Source: an uncultured Lachnospiraceae bacterium
Lineage (GTDB): Bacteria; Bacillota; Clostridia; Lachnospirales; Lachnospiraceae
Direction: 5' to 3'
Assembly: GCA_910588535.1 (NCBI GenBank)
Contig: CAJUOO010000015.1
Location: 1-55,300, forward strand
Length of the DNA: 55,300 nucleotides
Part shown: positions 15,897 to 25,102 of the stretch, piece after piece
How positions within the stretch are numbered: the stretch's first letter is position 1
Layout: every line of letters begins with the position of its first letter
Translations under genes and position numbers: made by a program
Notes under the pieces: generated by a model
What the model saw: only the letters and a program-made list of their open reading frames with translations
Told to the model about the DNA's origin: nothing
Database searches by the model: none

Positions 15897-16127
15897 ATGA
15901 AAACAGTAAAAATTTCTTTAAACTCTATTGACAAGGTGAAAGCCTTCGTTAATGACATCACAAAGTTTGATGTTGATTTTGACTTAGTATCTGGCAGATA
16001 TGTGATCGATGCAAAGTCTATTATGGGTATTTTCAGTCTGGATCTGTCCAAGCCTATCGACCTTAACATTCATGCTGAGGGCGATGCATCTGAGATTCTT
16101 TCTGTTCTGACTCCGTACTTAATCTAA
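15897..16127 (+). CDS. HPr/Crh-like protein without the phosphocarrier histidine
   Basis: 76 residues from the ATG at 15897, with AAGGAGGG 7 bp upstream. It aligns with HPr over its length. The segment AKSIMGIFSLDLSK corresponds to the Ser46 region (KSIMGVMSLG in B. subtilis HPr). The loop that should read GIHARPA is replaced by SIDKVKAF, so the PTS phosphate acceptor His15 is missing. This is the pattern of B. subtilis Crh, which works only in catabolite regulation through Ser46. A partner HPr with His15 lies at 35875. Monocistronic, with promoter and terminator visible. Confidence 0.8.
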   Translation: MKTVKISLNSIDKVKAFVNDITKFDVDFDLVSGRYVIDAKSIMGIFSLDLSKPIDLNIHAEGDASEILSVLTPYLI

Positions 16128-16191
16128 TTATAGCCAAGTCAATGGGGTGCTGTCGCTACTTTTATGCGGCAGTTTGTGGCGAATAATTCAA

Positions 16192-16220
16192 GAGGGTATC
16201 CGTCTGGATGCCCTCTTTTT
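16192..16220 (+). terminator. Terminator of the HPr-like gene
   Basis: GAGGGTATCC - GTCT - GGATGCCCTC followed by T5, 65 bp downstream of the stop. Confidence 0.85.
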
Positions 16221-16230
16221 ATTTATACAT

Positions 16231-16312
16231 AGGTGTGCGCTGGGAAATGAGCAGTGAAAGCTGCCCGCACCCGCGCGACGAGTAAGGGAATTAATCGTTC
16301 CCTACTCGATTT
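16231..16312 (-). repeat. Family C repeat, copy 1
   Basis: About 82 bp, on the minus strand: ATCGAGTAGGG, a partner CCCTTACTCG, then GCGCGGGTGCGGGCAGC and TCACTGCTCATTTCCC. It matches the tandem pair at 30855-31028. It contains two potential hairpins and no gene. Confidence 0.75.
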
Positions 16313-16364
16313 TATTCCTAGAGAGTCATTTGTTGACTACACCGGCAGTTGTTTCCATCATCTA

Positions 16365-17546
16365 CTATACTTCACACATAATTGTTTCTTTTGTGTCGAG
16401 AGCAGTCTTGACAAGCTCTTCTATCTTTTCTGATAGATTCTCCTCTGAATGACGGATTATTTTTAAATTTGGCTTTGTCACAGGATGCTTTGCAACAAAT
16501 ATTGTACAACAGTCCTCATATGGAAGTATGGATGTCTCGTAGGTTCCGATTTTCAGTGCGATGTCCACAATATCCTGCTTGTCAAAGCCAATGAGCGGAC
16601 GGAATACTGGCATTGTGCATACCTCATTTGTCGCGTAGAGGCTGTGTATTGTCTGGCTTGCCACCTGCCCGATGCTCTCCCCGGTGATCAGCCCCAGAGC
16701 ACCATTTTCCTCCGCAAGTGTCTGTGCAATTTTCATCATATAACGGCGCATGATAATTGTCAGCTCCTCATGCGGACATTTTTCGTGAATGTAGAGCTGA
16801 ATATCTGTAAAGTTCACAATGTGAAGCCGAATGGGACCCGCGTAGGATGCCACCTGTTTTGCCAGATCCATCACCTTTTGCTTCGCCCTCTCACTGGTGT
16901 AGGGCGGTGCATGAAAATAGACTGCCTCTAGCACTACGCCGCGCTTTGCTATCATATAACCCGCTACAGGGCTGTCTATACCGCCGGATAACAATAGCAT
17001 CGCCTTGCCATTGGTCCCTACTGGCATGCCTCCACATCCGGGGATTACCTCTGAAAATAGATTGATCCGCTGGCGGATCTCCACATATAGATTGACCTTT
17101 GGACTATGCACATCCACCTTAAGCTCAGGAAATGCCTCCAGCAGCCTTGAGCCAAGCTCCTTATTAAGCTCCATAGAATCCATCGGATAATTCTTTCTTC
17201 CTCTTCTCGCATGGACCTTAAAGGTAAAGTTTTTATCAGGATAAACCGCATCTACATAAGCGATCAGCTCCTTTGCCAGACTGTCAAAGCCCTCGTCCTC
17301 TATCTGTACCATGGGCGCAATCCCGACAATGCCAAATACATGCTGCAAGGTATGGATCACCTCATCATAATCATACTCTCCCTCTGTATCCACATAGATG
17401 CGCCCAGATTCCTTTGTCACGGTGTAACTTCCCTCAATCCGTCTCAGTGCATACTCAATCTGTCTTATCAGAGCATCCTCAAACATATAGCGATTCTTTC
17501 CCTTAATCCCTATCTCTCCATATTTTATCAAAAATGCCTTATACAT
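16365..17546 (-). CDS. thiI: tRNA 4-thiouridine sulfurtransferase ThiI
   Basis: 393 residues from the ATG at 17546 (AGGAG 4 bp upstream). N-terminal ferredoxin-like/THUMP region to about 165 (LIKYGEIGIKGKN; TFKVHARRGRKNY), then the PP-loop ATPase motif LLLSGGIDSPVAGYMI near 180, and LITGESIGQVASQT. It ends without a rhodanese domain, as usual in Firmicutes. It uses sulfur from a desulfurase to make s4U8 in tRNA; the cysteine desulfurase gene lies directly upstream and is the likely donor. Its leader carries a pseudoknot-capable element shared with hflX. Confidence 0.93.
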   Translation of the reverse strand: MYKAFLIKYGEIGIKGKNRYMFEDALIRQIEYALRRIEGSYTVTKESGRIYVDTEGEYDYDEVIHTLQHVFGIVGIAPMVQIEDEGFDSLAKELIAYVDAVYPDKNFTFKVHARRGRKNYPMDSMELNKELGSRLLEAFPELKVDVHSPKVNLYVEIRQRINLFSEVIPGCGGMPVGTNGKAMLLLSGGIDSPVAGYMIAKRGVVLEAVYFHAPPYTSERAKQKVMDLAKQVASYAGPIRLHIVNFTDIQLYIHEKCPHEELTIIMRRYMMKIAQTLAEENGALGLITGESIGQVASQTIHSLYATNEVCTMPVFRPLIGFDKQDIVDIALKIGTYETSILPYEDCCTIFVAKHPVTKPNLKIIRHSEENLSEKIEELVKTALDTKETIMCEV

Positions 17547-17550
17547 ATAT

Positions 17551-17620
17551 CTCCTGATTTCTGCGCTGCTTTTTGCATATTTCAAGTTTGTGGATGCAGC
17601 GCAGACACAAACTTGGGAGT
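17551..17620 (-). promoter_or_regulatory. Pseudoknot-capable leader of thiI (family D, copy 1)
   Basis: On the minus strand: hairpin arm CAAGTTTGTG (17615-17606), loop with TCTGCGCTGC (17605-17596), closing arm CACAAACTTG (17592-17583), then GCAGCGCAGA (17569-17560), perfectly complementary to the loop, and the AGGAG ribosome site (17555-17551). This is an H-type pseudoknot arrangement ending 4 nt before the Shine-Dalgarno sequence. The same element with compensating changes precedes hflX. Confidence 0.7.
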
Positions 17621-17663
17621 AAAAGATTAAAAATTCTTCTCTCTTCCCCTACCTAAATTCCCC

Positions 17664-18818
17664 TTATCTTCCCGTCACTTTTCTTAACACAGGCAATGTC
17701 TCCCTCAAAGCCTCAAGTGCAGAGCATATCTCTTGCTCCGTCGTAAATGTGCTAAAGCTAAAGCGCAACGTCGCGTCAAGAGATTTCTTCTCTAAGCCCA
17801 ATGCCTTAAAAGTAGGGCTTATGGAAGCCTTGTGGGAGGAACATGCCGATCCTGCCGATACATAGACTTCCTGCTCCTCAAGCACGTGAAGCAGCACCTC
17901 ACTTCTCACCCCGTCAAAACTGACACTCACAATATGAGGCGCACTCTCCCTGCCGGGATACCCGTTAATCTTCGTCCCCTCGATCTTTTGGATTCCCGTG
18001 ACAAACAATTCCTTTAAATTATAGAGCCTCTTTTGCTTTTCATCAAAATCTGTATAAGATTCTTCCGCTGCCACGGCAAGCCCAACAATTCCCGGCACAT
18101 TTAAGGTACCTGAGCGCAAACCGTCCTGCTGCCCTCCGCCAAATAGAATTGGCTTGACCTTCACATGGTCATTTTTGTACAAAAAACCCACTCCCTTGGG
18201 CGCGTGCAACTTGTGTCCGCTCACGGATAACAGATCGATCCCAAGACGCTTCGGATATATCTTATACTTTCCAAATGCCTGTATGGCATCCACATGAAAG
18301 GCCACTGACGGATTGACCGCACGGATAACATGGTTTATCTCCTCAATAGGCTCTACAGCACCAATTTCATTATTGACGTACATCACCGATACTAAAATCG
18401 TATCCTCAGTCATCGCCTCGCGAAGTGCCTGCATCTGTAGCTGACCATAGGAATCCACAGGCAAAGCCACTATGTCAAATCCCTGTTCTTTTAAGTATGC
18501 CATGGTATTGCTGACGGAGGCATGTTCTATCTGTGTGGTGAGAATACGGTTCCCAGCGCGCCTGTTCGCCATCGCCGCGCCAATCAGAGCCATATTATTT
18601 GCCTCCGTGCCGCCGGAGGTAAAATAGATCTCCTTCTCTCCTACCTTCATCAAGCGCGCAAGAAGCTCTCTTGCCTCTCTCACCTTATTTTCCGCCCTCA
18701 CACCCATGCTGTGCATAGCAGAAGGATTTCCATAATAATCGGTCATGGCAGCCAAAACTGCTTCCATCACTCTCTCTGATACCTTTGTTGTAGCAGAATT
18801 ATCAAGATATGCTTCCAT
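17664..18818 (-). CDS. iscS: Cysteine desulfurase (IscS/NifS family)
   Basis: 384 residues from the ATG at 18818 (GGAGGGGAG 7 bp upstream, within the end of rsmE). PLP fold type I: YLDNSATTKVS at the start, FTSGGTEANNMAL, FHVDAIQAFGKY, the PLP lysine in LLSVSGHKLHAPKG, and the persulfide cysteine in SAGSACSSHK near residue 310. It supplies persulfide for the thiI product encoded 117 bp downstream, and perhaps for Fe-S assembly. No iscU-like gene is adjacent, which favours a tRNA-thiolation role. Confidence 0.9.
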   Translation of the reverse strand: MEAYLDNSATTKVSERVMEAVLAAMTDYYGNPSAMHSMGVRAENKVREARELLARLMKVGEKEIYFTSGGTEANNMALIGAAMANRRAGNRILTTQIEHASVSNTMAYLKEQGFDIVALPVDSYGQLQMQALREAMTEDTILVSVMYVNNEIGAVEPIEEINHVIRAVNPSVAFHVDAIQAFGKYKIYPKRLGIDLLSVSGHKLHAPKGVGFLYKNDHVKVKPILFGGGQQDGLRSGTLNVPGIVGLAVAAEESYTDFDEKQKRLYNLKELFVTGIQKIEGTKINGYPGRESAPHIVSVSFDGVRSEVLLHVLEEQEVYVSAGSACSSHKASISPTFKALGLEKKSLDATLRFSFSTFTTEQEICSALEALRETLPVLRKVTGR

Positions 18819-19596
18819 CTGTCTTCTCCCCTCCGCGCTCCTTATCCTCACAACTCTGCCTCTGATCAAGCAAAAACATCAGAACAGACAAAAGACTCAT
18901 TCCCGCTGTCTCTGTTCGAAGGATTCTTCCTCCCAGAGTGATTGGCTCCACACCATGCTCCAGTGCACAGGAGATCTCCTCCTTCTCAAAGCCTCCCTCT
19001 GGACCGATTATAATGCCAATGCTATCACCCGGCTGTATTTGCCCAATCCTTCTTCTCGACTCCTCCATACCCTCGCACAGCTCATACGGGATCAATCGAT
19101 GCGTCAGTACCTCCATGCGACTCATCGCCTGCTGAAAACTTAGAATTGGCTCCACTTGAGGAAGCACCAGCCTTCCTGACTGCTTTGCAGCACTCTCTGC
19201 TATGCTGTTCCAGCGCCTGCGCTTATCTCCCTCTTTTTTCTTATCAAACTTTACCACGGAGCGACTTGTCATCACCGGGATCACAGAAGTGACCCCAAGC
19301 TCCACTGCCTTCTGTATAATTAGCTCCATCTTATCTGCCTTGGGAAGCCCCTGAAATAGATAGATTTCTGACGGTAACTCCGCGTAGGACTCCTCCACAG
19401 ATAGAATCGTGCACACCGCCATATGCTCCCTGTACTCACAAAGCTCACAGGTGTAGGCGGCATTGCCGCCATCGCTTATCTTAAGCTTCTCTCCCTGACG
19501 AATACGAAGCACATTTTTCATATGGTTAAAATCACTGCCTTCAATAGATATTTTTCCGTCTCTCACCTGCGATCGGTCAACAAAAAAATGATGCAT
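18802..19596 (-). CDS. rsmE: 16S rRNA m3U1498 methyltransferase RsmE
   Basis: 264 residues from the ATG at 19596 (GGAGAG upstream). SPOUT family: N-terminal PUA-like segment (HHFFVDRSQ, FNHMKNVLRIRQGEKL), then the trefoil-knot SAM site IGIIIGPEGGFEKEEI and LGGRILRTETAGMSLLSVLM. It methylates 16S rRNA in the small subunit decoding region. It follows prmA by 23 bp, the usual Firmicute order, and overlaps the desulfurase gene by 17 bp. Confidence 0.93.
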   Translation of the reverse strand: MHHFFVDRSQVRDGKISIEGSDFNHMKNVLRIRQGEKLKISDGGNAAYTCELCEYREHMAVCTILSVEESYAELPSEIYLFQGLPKADKMELIIQKAVELGVTSVIPVMTSRSVVKFDKKKEGDKRRRWNSIAESAAKQSGRLVLPQVEPILSFQQAMSRMEVLTHRLIPYELCEGMEESRRRIGQIQPGDSIGIIIGPEGGFEKEEISCALEHGVEPITLGGRILRTETAGMSLLSVLMFLLDQRQSCEDKERGGEKTDGSIS

Positions 19597-19619
19597 CCTT
19601 CTCTCTCCATATTCTTTTT

Positions 19620-20576
19620 CTATCTTCGCCTTGCTGTGATGGACACCCACTCTCCCTGTCTTGCTACCTCGATCACCTCAAGCTGTGGGGTTTTTGAAAT
19701 AGCATCCAACACCGCCTGCTCCTTGGTGTCAATAATGCCAGATGAGATAAAATATCCGCCAGACTTTATATGATCCGCAATGATTCCCTGAAGCGGAATA
19801 ATAATATCCGCCAGAATATTCGCAGTCACAATATCATACCTGTCGAAGCCGACCTGCCCCTTCACCGCCCTATCCTCGATAATATTTCCTATGCAGACTT
19901 GAAATTGCTCTGGCATAATTCCATTCGCTTCCCGATTTTCCTCGGCTGCAGACACTGCATTGGGATCCAGATCGGTTCCAAGTGCATATTCCGCTCCAAG
20001 CTTAAGTCCCACAATAGAGAGAATACCGCTTCCAGTTCCCACATCCAAAAGCTTCATTCCGGGTACTAGATATTTTCTGAGCTGGCGGATACAAAGCTGC
20101 GTTGTCTCATGCTTTCCCGTACCAAATGCCGTCCCCGGATCGATCTGGATAAGAAGCTTGTCCTCCTGTCCCTCCGGCAGCTCCTCCCATGTCGGCTTAA
20201 TCAATATATCCTCCACGGTAAAGGGCTTAAAATACTGCTTCCAGTTATTGATCCAGTCCTTATCCTCCGTCTGGGATTCTGTGATCGTACCCTCACCCAC
20301 ATCCACAAAAGCCCGAAGCTCTTCAAGCCCCTCCTTCACCTTCTCAAGCAGCTCTGTCTGCTCCCTCTCAGGCTCCAGATAAAAATTAACCTTAGCTTTC
20401 CCCTCATCTGGCGGAAGCTCCGGCAAAATATCCACAAACATAGCCAACGTGTCCGCCTGCGACAGTGGCACATTGTCCTCAATCTCTATCCCTTCTATTC
20501 CAAGCTCCATCAGCATATCGCTGATCAGATCCTCCGCCTCAGTCGTCGTATGAATCGTATATCTATTCCATCTCAT
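19620..20576 (-). CDS. prmA: Ribosomal protein L11 methyltransferase
   Basis: 318 residues. N-terminal substrate domain (RWNRYTIHTTTEAEDLISDM), linker, then the class I SAM domain: PGTAFGTGKHETTQLC near 165, MKLLDVGTGSGILSI and VTANILADIIIPL (the NxL-type PrmA signature). Trimethylates L11. First of the prmA-rsmE-desulfurase-thiI run; topB lies 22 bp upstream on the same strand, so the genes may be co-transcribed from the topB promoter. Confidence 0.93.
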   Translation of the reverse strand: MRWNRYTIHTTTEAEDLISDMLMELGIEGIEIEDNVPLSQADTLAMFVDILPELPPDEGKAKVNFYLEPEREQTELLEKVKEGLEELRAFVDVGEGTITESQTEDKDWINNWKQYFKPFTVEDILIKPTWEELPEGQEDKLLIQIDPGTAFGTGKHETTQLCIRQLRKYLVPGMKLLDVGTGSGILSIVGLKLGAEYALGTDLDPNAVSAAEENREANGIMPEQFQVCIGNIIEDRAVKGQVGFDRYDIVTANILADIIIPLQGIIADHIKSGGYFISSGIIDTKEQAVLDAISKTPQLEVIEVARQGEWVSITARRR

Positions 20577-20597
20577 GCCAATCCCCTTTCCTGCTCT

Positions 20598-22637
20598 CTA
20601 ATCCTTTTTATAATTCTGTGCTGCCGCATCAAAGCAACCTCTCAGCACTCCCTGATTTTGTATCCCAAGCACTCCCCTTGTTCGATTTCCCACAAAACTC
20701 TCCAGCTTCTGCATATATTCCTCCGGCGTGATAGTCCCCTCCGCCACATAGGTAAGGCCCTTCTCCCAGCTTGCCGTCAGCTCTGGGTTTAAAAGCTGTC
20801 GGATGGAGACATTTACCACATCAAAAATCATCTCACCCAACAGTGTAGGAGTGATAACCTGTGTCTTTTTATTCAGGGCAATATATGTATTATTGATAAG
20901 CTTTTTTAATATCTCTGCCCTTGTCGCGCTGGTGCCAATTCCGCTCCCCTTAATCTGCGCGCGAAGCTCCTCATCCTCAATGAATTGCCCCGCATTTTCC
21001 ATGGCAAGTATAATAGAACCAGAGCCATAGCGCTTGGGCGGGGAGGTCTCGCCCTCCTTTATCTTTAATTCCCTGACGGGGAGCAAATCTCCCTTCTTTA
21101 ATTTGGAGAGTGCTTGTAACATTGCCGCGTCACATTTGACGTCCTCCACAACATCCTTGTCCTCTTTTGCTTCTCTTCCTTTTTCTTTTCCGCTCTCTTT
21201 GTTCTCCTTTTTCTTGTCAAAGGAATTTCCTGATATTTTCAGATATCCTTCCTCCAACAACACCTTAAAACTTGCAAAGAACACTTCCTCTCGTACTCCC
21301 ACCCGAATAAGAATCTTCTGGTAGACAGCAGGCGGAAAAAATATGCTTAAAAAACGTCTCACAATCGTCTCATACACATGCAGACTGTTTCCTGACAGGC
21401 TGCCAAGTGCCCCCAGTCCCTGCCCTGTAGGAATGATCGCATAGTGATCGGTTATCTGTTTATCATTGACATACCTGCTCTTCTCAATGCCCTGATAGCT
21501 TTTCTTCTGCAGTATCTCCTTTGCCGCATCTTTTCCATAATCATAATTTAACAGCCCTTTGATATTTTTGTCAATCTCCTTCGCCACTGCAGTGGAAAGC
21601 ACTCTGGCATCGGTTCTTGGATAGGTAACAAGCTTTTTCTCATACAGCTCCTGAACAAGCTTAAGTGTCTCATCTGGGCTAATCTTAAACATTCTTGCAC
21701 AATCATTCTGCAGCTCGGCAAGATTATATAAGAGTGGAGGAAACTTATTTTCCTTCTTTCTCTCTATTGAGAGAAGCTCTCCTATCATTGGCTGCTTCTC
21801 TCCCAGATAGTCTATAAGCTCCTGCGCCTTCTCCTTTTCCTTAAAGCCATTCTCCTTATAGAGGAAGGGTTTTTGATAATATCTCGACTTTTCTGTCACC
21901 CGCCACTCTGCCTCAAAGCTGCCCTCCGTCAAGGCAAATGTTGCGAGTACACGGTAGAACGGCGTCTTTACAAAAGCTCTTATCTCCCTTTCTCTCCGCA
22001 CAATCATGCCGAGCACGCAGGTCATCACCCTGCCGACAGAGATCACTGCCCGGTCTTTTTTTAGATAATAGGCCACCGCACTGCCATATTTGAGCGTAAG
22101 GAGTCTAGAAAAATTAATTCCCATCAGATAATCTTCCTTTGCCCGAAGATAGGCAGAGGCAGATAAATTATCGTACTCTTTTAGATCCTTCGCTGTGCGG
22201 ATTCCCTTTTGTATCTCTTCTTCTGTCTGGGAATCGATCCAGACACGAAGTCTCCTTTTATCCTTAACCCCCGCCATCTGCTCCACCAAGCGGTAGATAT
22301 ATTCTCCTTCCCGCCCGGAGTCCGTGCATACATAGATAGTATCAATGTCCTTTCGGTTTAAAAGCCTGCTCACAATCTCAAACTGCTTTTTTACTGACGG
22401 AATGACCTCATACTTCCACTCCTTCGGAAAAAATGGCAAAGTGTCAAAGCTCCACCTCTTAAGTGCCGGATCATAACTATCGGGATAGCTCATGGTAATC
22501 AGATGCCCTACACACCATGTCACCACAGCCTTCTCTGACTCTATATATCCATCATGCCGGCTGCCCGCTATCTTTAAAACCTTGGCAAATTCCTGCGCCA
22601 CGCTTGGCTTTTCTGCTATGTACAATTCTTTTCCCAT
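20598..22637 (-). CDS. topB: DNA topoisomerase III
   Basis: 679 residues, standard length for type IA topoisomerase III. Toprim domain at the start (LYIAEKPSVAQEFAKVL; VCTDSGREGEYIYRL); the catalytic tyrosine lies in LVTYPRTDARVLS near residue 340. GIGTSATRAEILKKL follows in domain IV, and there is a lysine-rich insert near 480-505. There are no C-terminal zinc fingers. Chromosomal rather than ICE-borne, judging by the housekeeping neighbours. A good promoter lies at 22742-22770 within the comEC end. Confidence 0.93.
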   Translation of the reverse strand: MGKELYIAEKPSVAQEFAKVLKIAGSRHDGYIESEKAVVTWCVGHLITMSYPDSYDPALKRWSFDTLPFFPKEWKYEVIPSVKKQFEIVSRLLNRKDIDTIYVCTDSGREGEYIYRLVEQMAGVKDKRRLRVWIDSQTEEEIQKGIRTAKDLKEYDNLSASAYLRAKEDYLMGINFSRLLTLKYGSAVAYYLKKDRAVISVGRVMTCVLGMIVRREREIRAFVKTPFYRVLATFALTEGSFEAEWRVTEKSRYYQKPFLYKENGFKEKEKAQELIDYLGEKQPMIGELLSIERKKENKFPPLLYNLAELQNDCARMFKISPDETLKLVQELYEKKLVTYPRTDARVLSTAVAKEIDKNIKGLLNYDYGKDAAKEILQKKSYQGIEKSRYVNDKQITDHYAIIPTGQGLGALGSLSGNSLHVYETIVRRFLSIFFPPAVYQKILIRVGVREEVFFASFKVLLEEGYLKISGNSFDKKKENKESGKEKGREAKEDKDVVEDVKCDAAMLQALSKLKKGDLLPVRELKIKEGETSPPKRYGSGSIILAMENAGQFIEDEELRAQIKGSGIGTSATRAEILKKLINNTYIALNKKTQVITPTLLGEMIFDVVNVSIRQLLNPELTASWEKGLTYVAEGTITPEEYMQKLESFVGNRTRGVLGIQNQGVLRGCFDAAAQNYKKD

Positions 22638-22741
22638 GAATCCTCAACTTTCTATCGCAATCCTGCCAGCCAATATAAATTATGTGGGCTGGACAATACC
22701 TAATTTCTGTATTCTGGCCACCGTGAACCAGTCTCCCTGAG

Positions 22742-22770
22742 ATTATATAATTTTGCCCGCTGAATGTCAA
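22742..22770 (-). promoter_or_regulatory. Sigma-A-like promoter of topB
   Basis: TTGACA (22770-22765), 17-bp spacer, TATAAT (22747-22742) on the minus strand. The -35 overlaps the comEC stop. A leader of about 95 nt follows and contains a hairpin (CAGCCC...GGCTG near 22670-22695). Confidence 0.75.
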
Positions 22771-25100
22771 TGGGGAGACATCTGTATTGCCCCTTCCTCC
22801 GCCGTTATTCTCACTTTGATCCCCGCCTGCTCCAGCCTTTGGAGCACCTCATCATGTGGATGTCCATATCGATTCTTCTTCCCGCAGGAAATCACAGCAT
22901 ATTCTGCCTTTACTTTTTCTAAAAATGCCTCTGTCGTCGAATATTTAGAGCCATGATGTGCCACCTTTAATAAAGTGTACTTTTTTCCTTCTCCAAGAAC
23001 ATGCTTTGACAGATATTCCTCTCCCGCCTCATCGAGATCTCCTGTTAAAAGCATGGTGTATTCTTTGTACTTTACTTCAAGAACCGTCGAGTATCCATTT
23101 CTATCCTCCGTTATAAGACCCTTATATGGATACAGACAGGTGATGATCAGACTGCCCGCACAGAGGCGATCCCCCTGCGACAGGTAGCCCACAGTAATTC
23201 CATTTTCTTTTGCAAGCTCTGCTAAATTACAATACGCCTCATCTTGAAGTGCCTTATCGATCCTTGGCAGAAGAAGCTGTCCAAGTGCTATCTCTCCTTG
23301 TTCTATCAGCTCCTTCAGCGCCGAGATATGATCTTCATCTGGGTGTGTCACCACCGCAAAATCCAACGCGTCCACCCCGCGCGATTTTAAAAAGGGCAGG
23401 AGGCTTTTCTGATATAAATTCCTTTTATCCGAACTTCCTCCGTCCACCAAAATCCGAATATTATCCTCTGTCTGGATAAAAATGCCATCCCCCTGCGAGA
23501 CATTAAGAAAACAGACATACAGATTCCTCTGCATCCGAATACCAAGAAGAAATGGCAAAAGCAAAAAGCTCCCTGCCAAAAACAATTTATAAAACAACCT
23601 ATTCACATCATTCTTCTTTGTATCATCGTTCTGTCTCCCAAATAGAGCCATACAAATGGCGACAAGGCATGTGAGAAGCAAATAATATAACATAAGAATA
23701 AACTGTGAGGGCTTTCCTGTCAAATATTTGCTGTATGGCAGCAGGCAGATCCACCTGCACAAAGTTGCATAGATTTGTAATATATACTGACCAAGCGCTA
23801 CCAAAAACTTACCCAGCCCCAGCCAAAAAAATCCCGCTGTCCCTCCCATAAGACCGGACAACATCACAAGTGTCATGCATGGAATCACTATTAGATTGAG
23901 CAGTATGGAATAGGGGGAGAGCTCATAAAAGCTACATGATAGGATAGGAAATGTCACAAGAGACACGGATAAACTTGATAATAACGCCTTTGCTATCGGC
24001 CGCTTCGCCCCAAAAACACAAGAAAGTGACGGATATACAAGCCCGATAGCAAATACTGCGCCAAAGGATAACTGGCAGCCACTATGAAACAGATACCATG
24101 GATTGTGCCACAAAAGAACCAGAAGGGCCGCGGCTGCTGCCGAGAGCATATCATAACTGCGCTTTACAATAAAAGACAATAATTGAATCACAAACATAAT
24201 TCCCGCTCTGCACGCCGAGACTGCAGAGCCAGTCATTATAACATAAAGACATATTACAAGACCTGCCAAAACACCAGAAGTGCGAAAACCTCCCACTCTT
24301 CTTAGCACCCGGTATAGCCCCATCCCAAGCACAGCGATATGTAGCCCGGAAATTGCCAGAATATGCGAGATACCGCCGTCACTGTAAAGCTCCTTTGTCT
24401 CCGCGAGAAGCTCACTCTTTTCACCAAGCAACATGGCCTGATAGACGCCGGCGGCATCCTCCTTGCAGATTACCTGATAAACTGACTGTAATCTACTCCT
24501 CACCGCCATAAGCATCCGATAAATGGGAAGCTTAGCTCTTTTTACTCCTGTTATGGCCTCTATCTCACAAGAATACTGACAACCCAGCGATCGATAATAA
24601 AGAAAACTGTCAAACTCGCCGGGATTTCCTGCTCTGTCAAATTCTCCCAGCACGCCGTCTGCCCGTATTCTATCTCCCGGCAAAATACCATCGGCCTCTG
24701 ACACAAACGCCACCAGCTTAAGAGAGCCTCTCTCCTTCTTTGCAAGCGTCACATTGGATAGCATAAGAGTCACACCATACTCTGACTCCTTCACCCAGTC
24801 CACTCTGCCCTGAAGCTCGATCTCTGTATTCTCTTTTATCAGATCTCCATAGCTTCGTTTGCTTTCCTCATAGAGAAAGCGACATAGTCCCAGACCAAAA
24901 CACAAAAACAATACAATGGCCTCCGCCATCATTCTTTTTCTCGCCTTCCCTAACAGACCACCGTCAAACTCTATGCCAAACTCTGCCAAAAAAGCAAGCG
25001 CAACAACCAGCCCAGCTAAAATACAAACACCAACATATCCCGCCGCGCATATCTCTCCAAGTACAAATGCCGCAGCGATATAGATACATGGTCTTTTTAT
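22767..25100 (-). CDS. comEC: ComEC/Rec2-family DNA uptake channel
   Basis: About 777 residues. N-terminal DUF4131 region, a central competence domain with many transmembrane helices (GISHILAISGLHIAVLGMG is the family hallmark) and a C-terminal metallo-beta-lactamase domain (VTHPDEDHISAL, LLKVAHHGSKYSTTEAFL, AVISCGKKNRYGHP). The protein-like frame begins at an ATA codon at 25100, 7 bp after a strong GGAGGAGG. No ATG, GTG or TTG exists between the upstream in-frame stop and 24989. The TTG at 24989 would cut into the first helix and has no ribosome site. An AUA start is therefore the best reading. Adjacent to the GerMN lipoprotein gene. Confidence 0.88.
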   Translation of the reverse strand: MKRPCIYIAAAFVLGEICAAGYVGVCILAGLVVALAFLAEFGIEFDGGLLGKARKRMMAEAIVLFLCFGLGLCRFLYEESKRSYGDLIKENTEIELQGRVDWVKESEYGVTLMLSNVTLAKKERGSLKLVAFVSEADGILPGDRIRADGVLGEFDRAGNPGEFDSFLYYRSLGCQYSCEIEAITGVKRAKLPIYRMLMAVRSRLQSVYQVICKEDAAGVYQAMLLGEKSELLAETKELYSDGGISHILAISGLHIAVLGMGLYRVLRRVGGFRTSGVLAGLVICLYVIMTGSAVSACRAGIMFVIQLLSFIVKRSYDMLSAAAAALLVLLWHNPWYLFHSGCQLSFGAVFAIGLVYPSLSCVFGAKRPIAKALLSSLSVSLVTFPILSCSFYELSPYSILLNLIVIPCMTLVMLSGLMGGTAGFFWLGLGKFLVALGQYILQIYATLCRWICLLPYSKYLTGKPSQFILMLYYLLLTCLVAICMALFGRQNDDTKKNDVNRLFYKLFLAGSFLLLPFLLGIRMQRNLYVCFLNVSQGDGIFIQTEDNIRILVDGGSSDKRNLYQKSLLPFLKSRGVDALDFAVVTHPDEDHISALKELIEQGEIALGQLLLPRIDKALQDEAYCNLAELAKENGITVGYLSQGDRLCAGSLIITCLYPYKGLITEDRNGYSTVLEVKYKEYTMLLTGDLDEAGEEYLSKHVLGEGKKYTLLKVAHHGSKYSTTEAFLEKVKAEYAVISCGKKNRYGHPHDEVLQRLEQAGIKVRITAEEGAIQMSPH

Positions 25101-25102
25101 AC

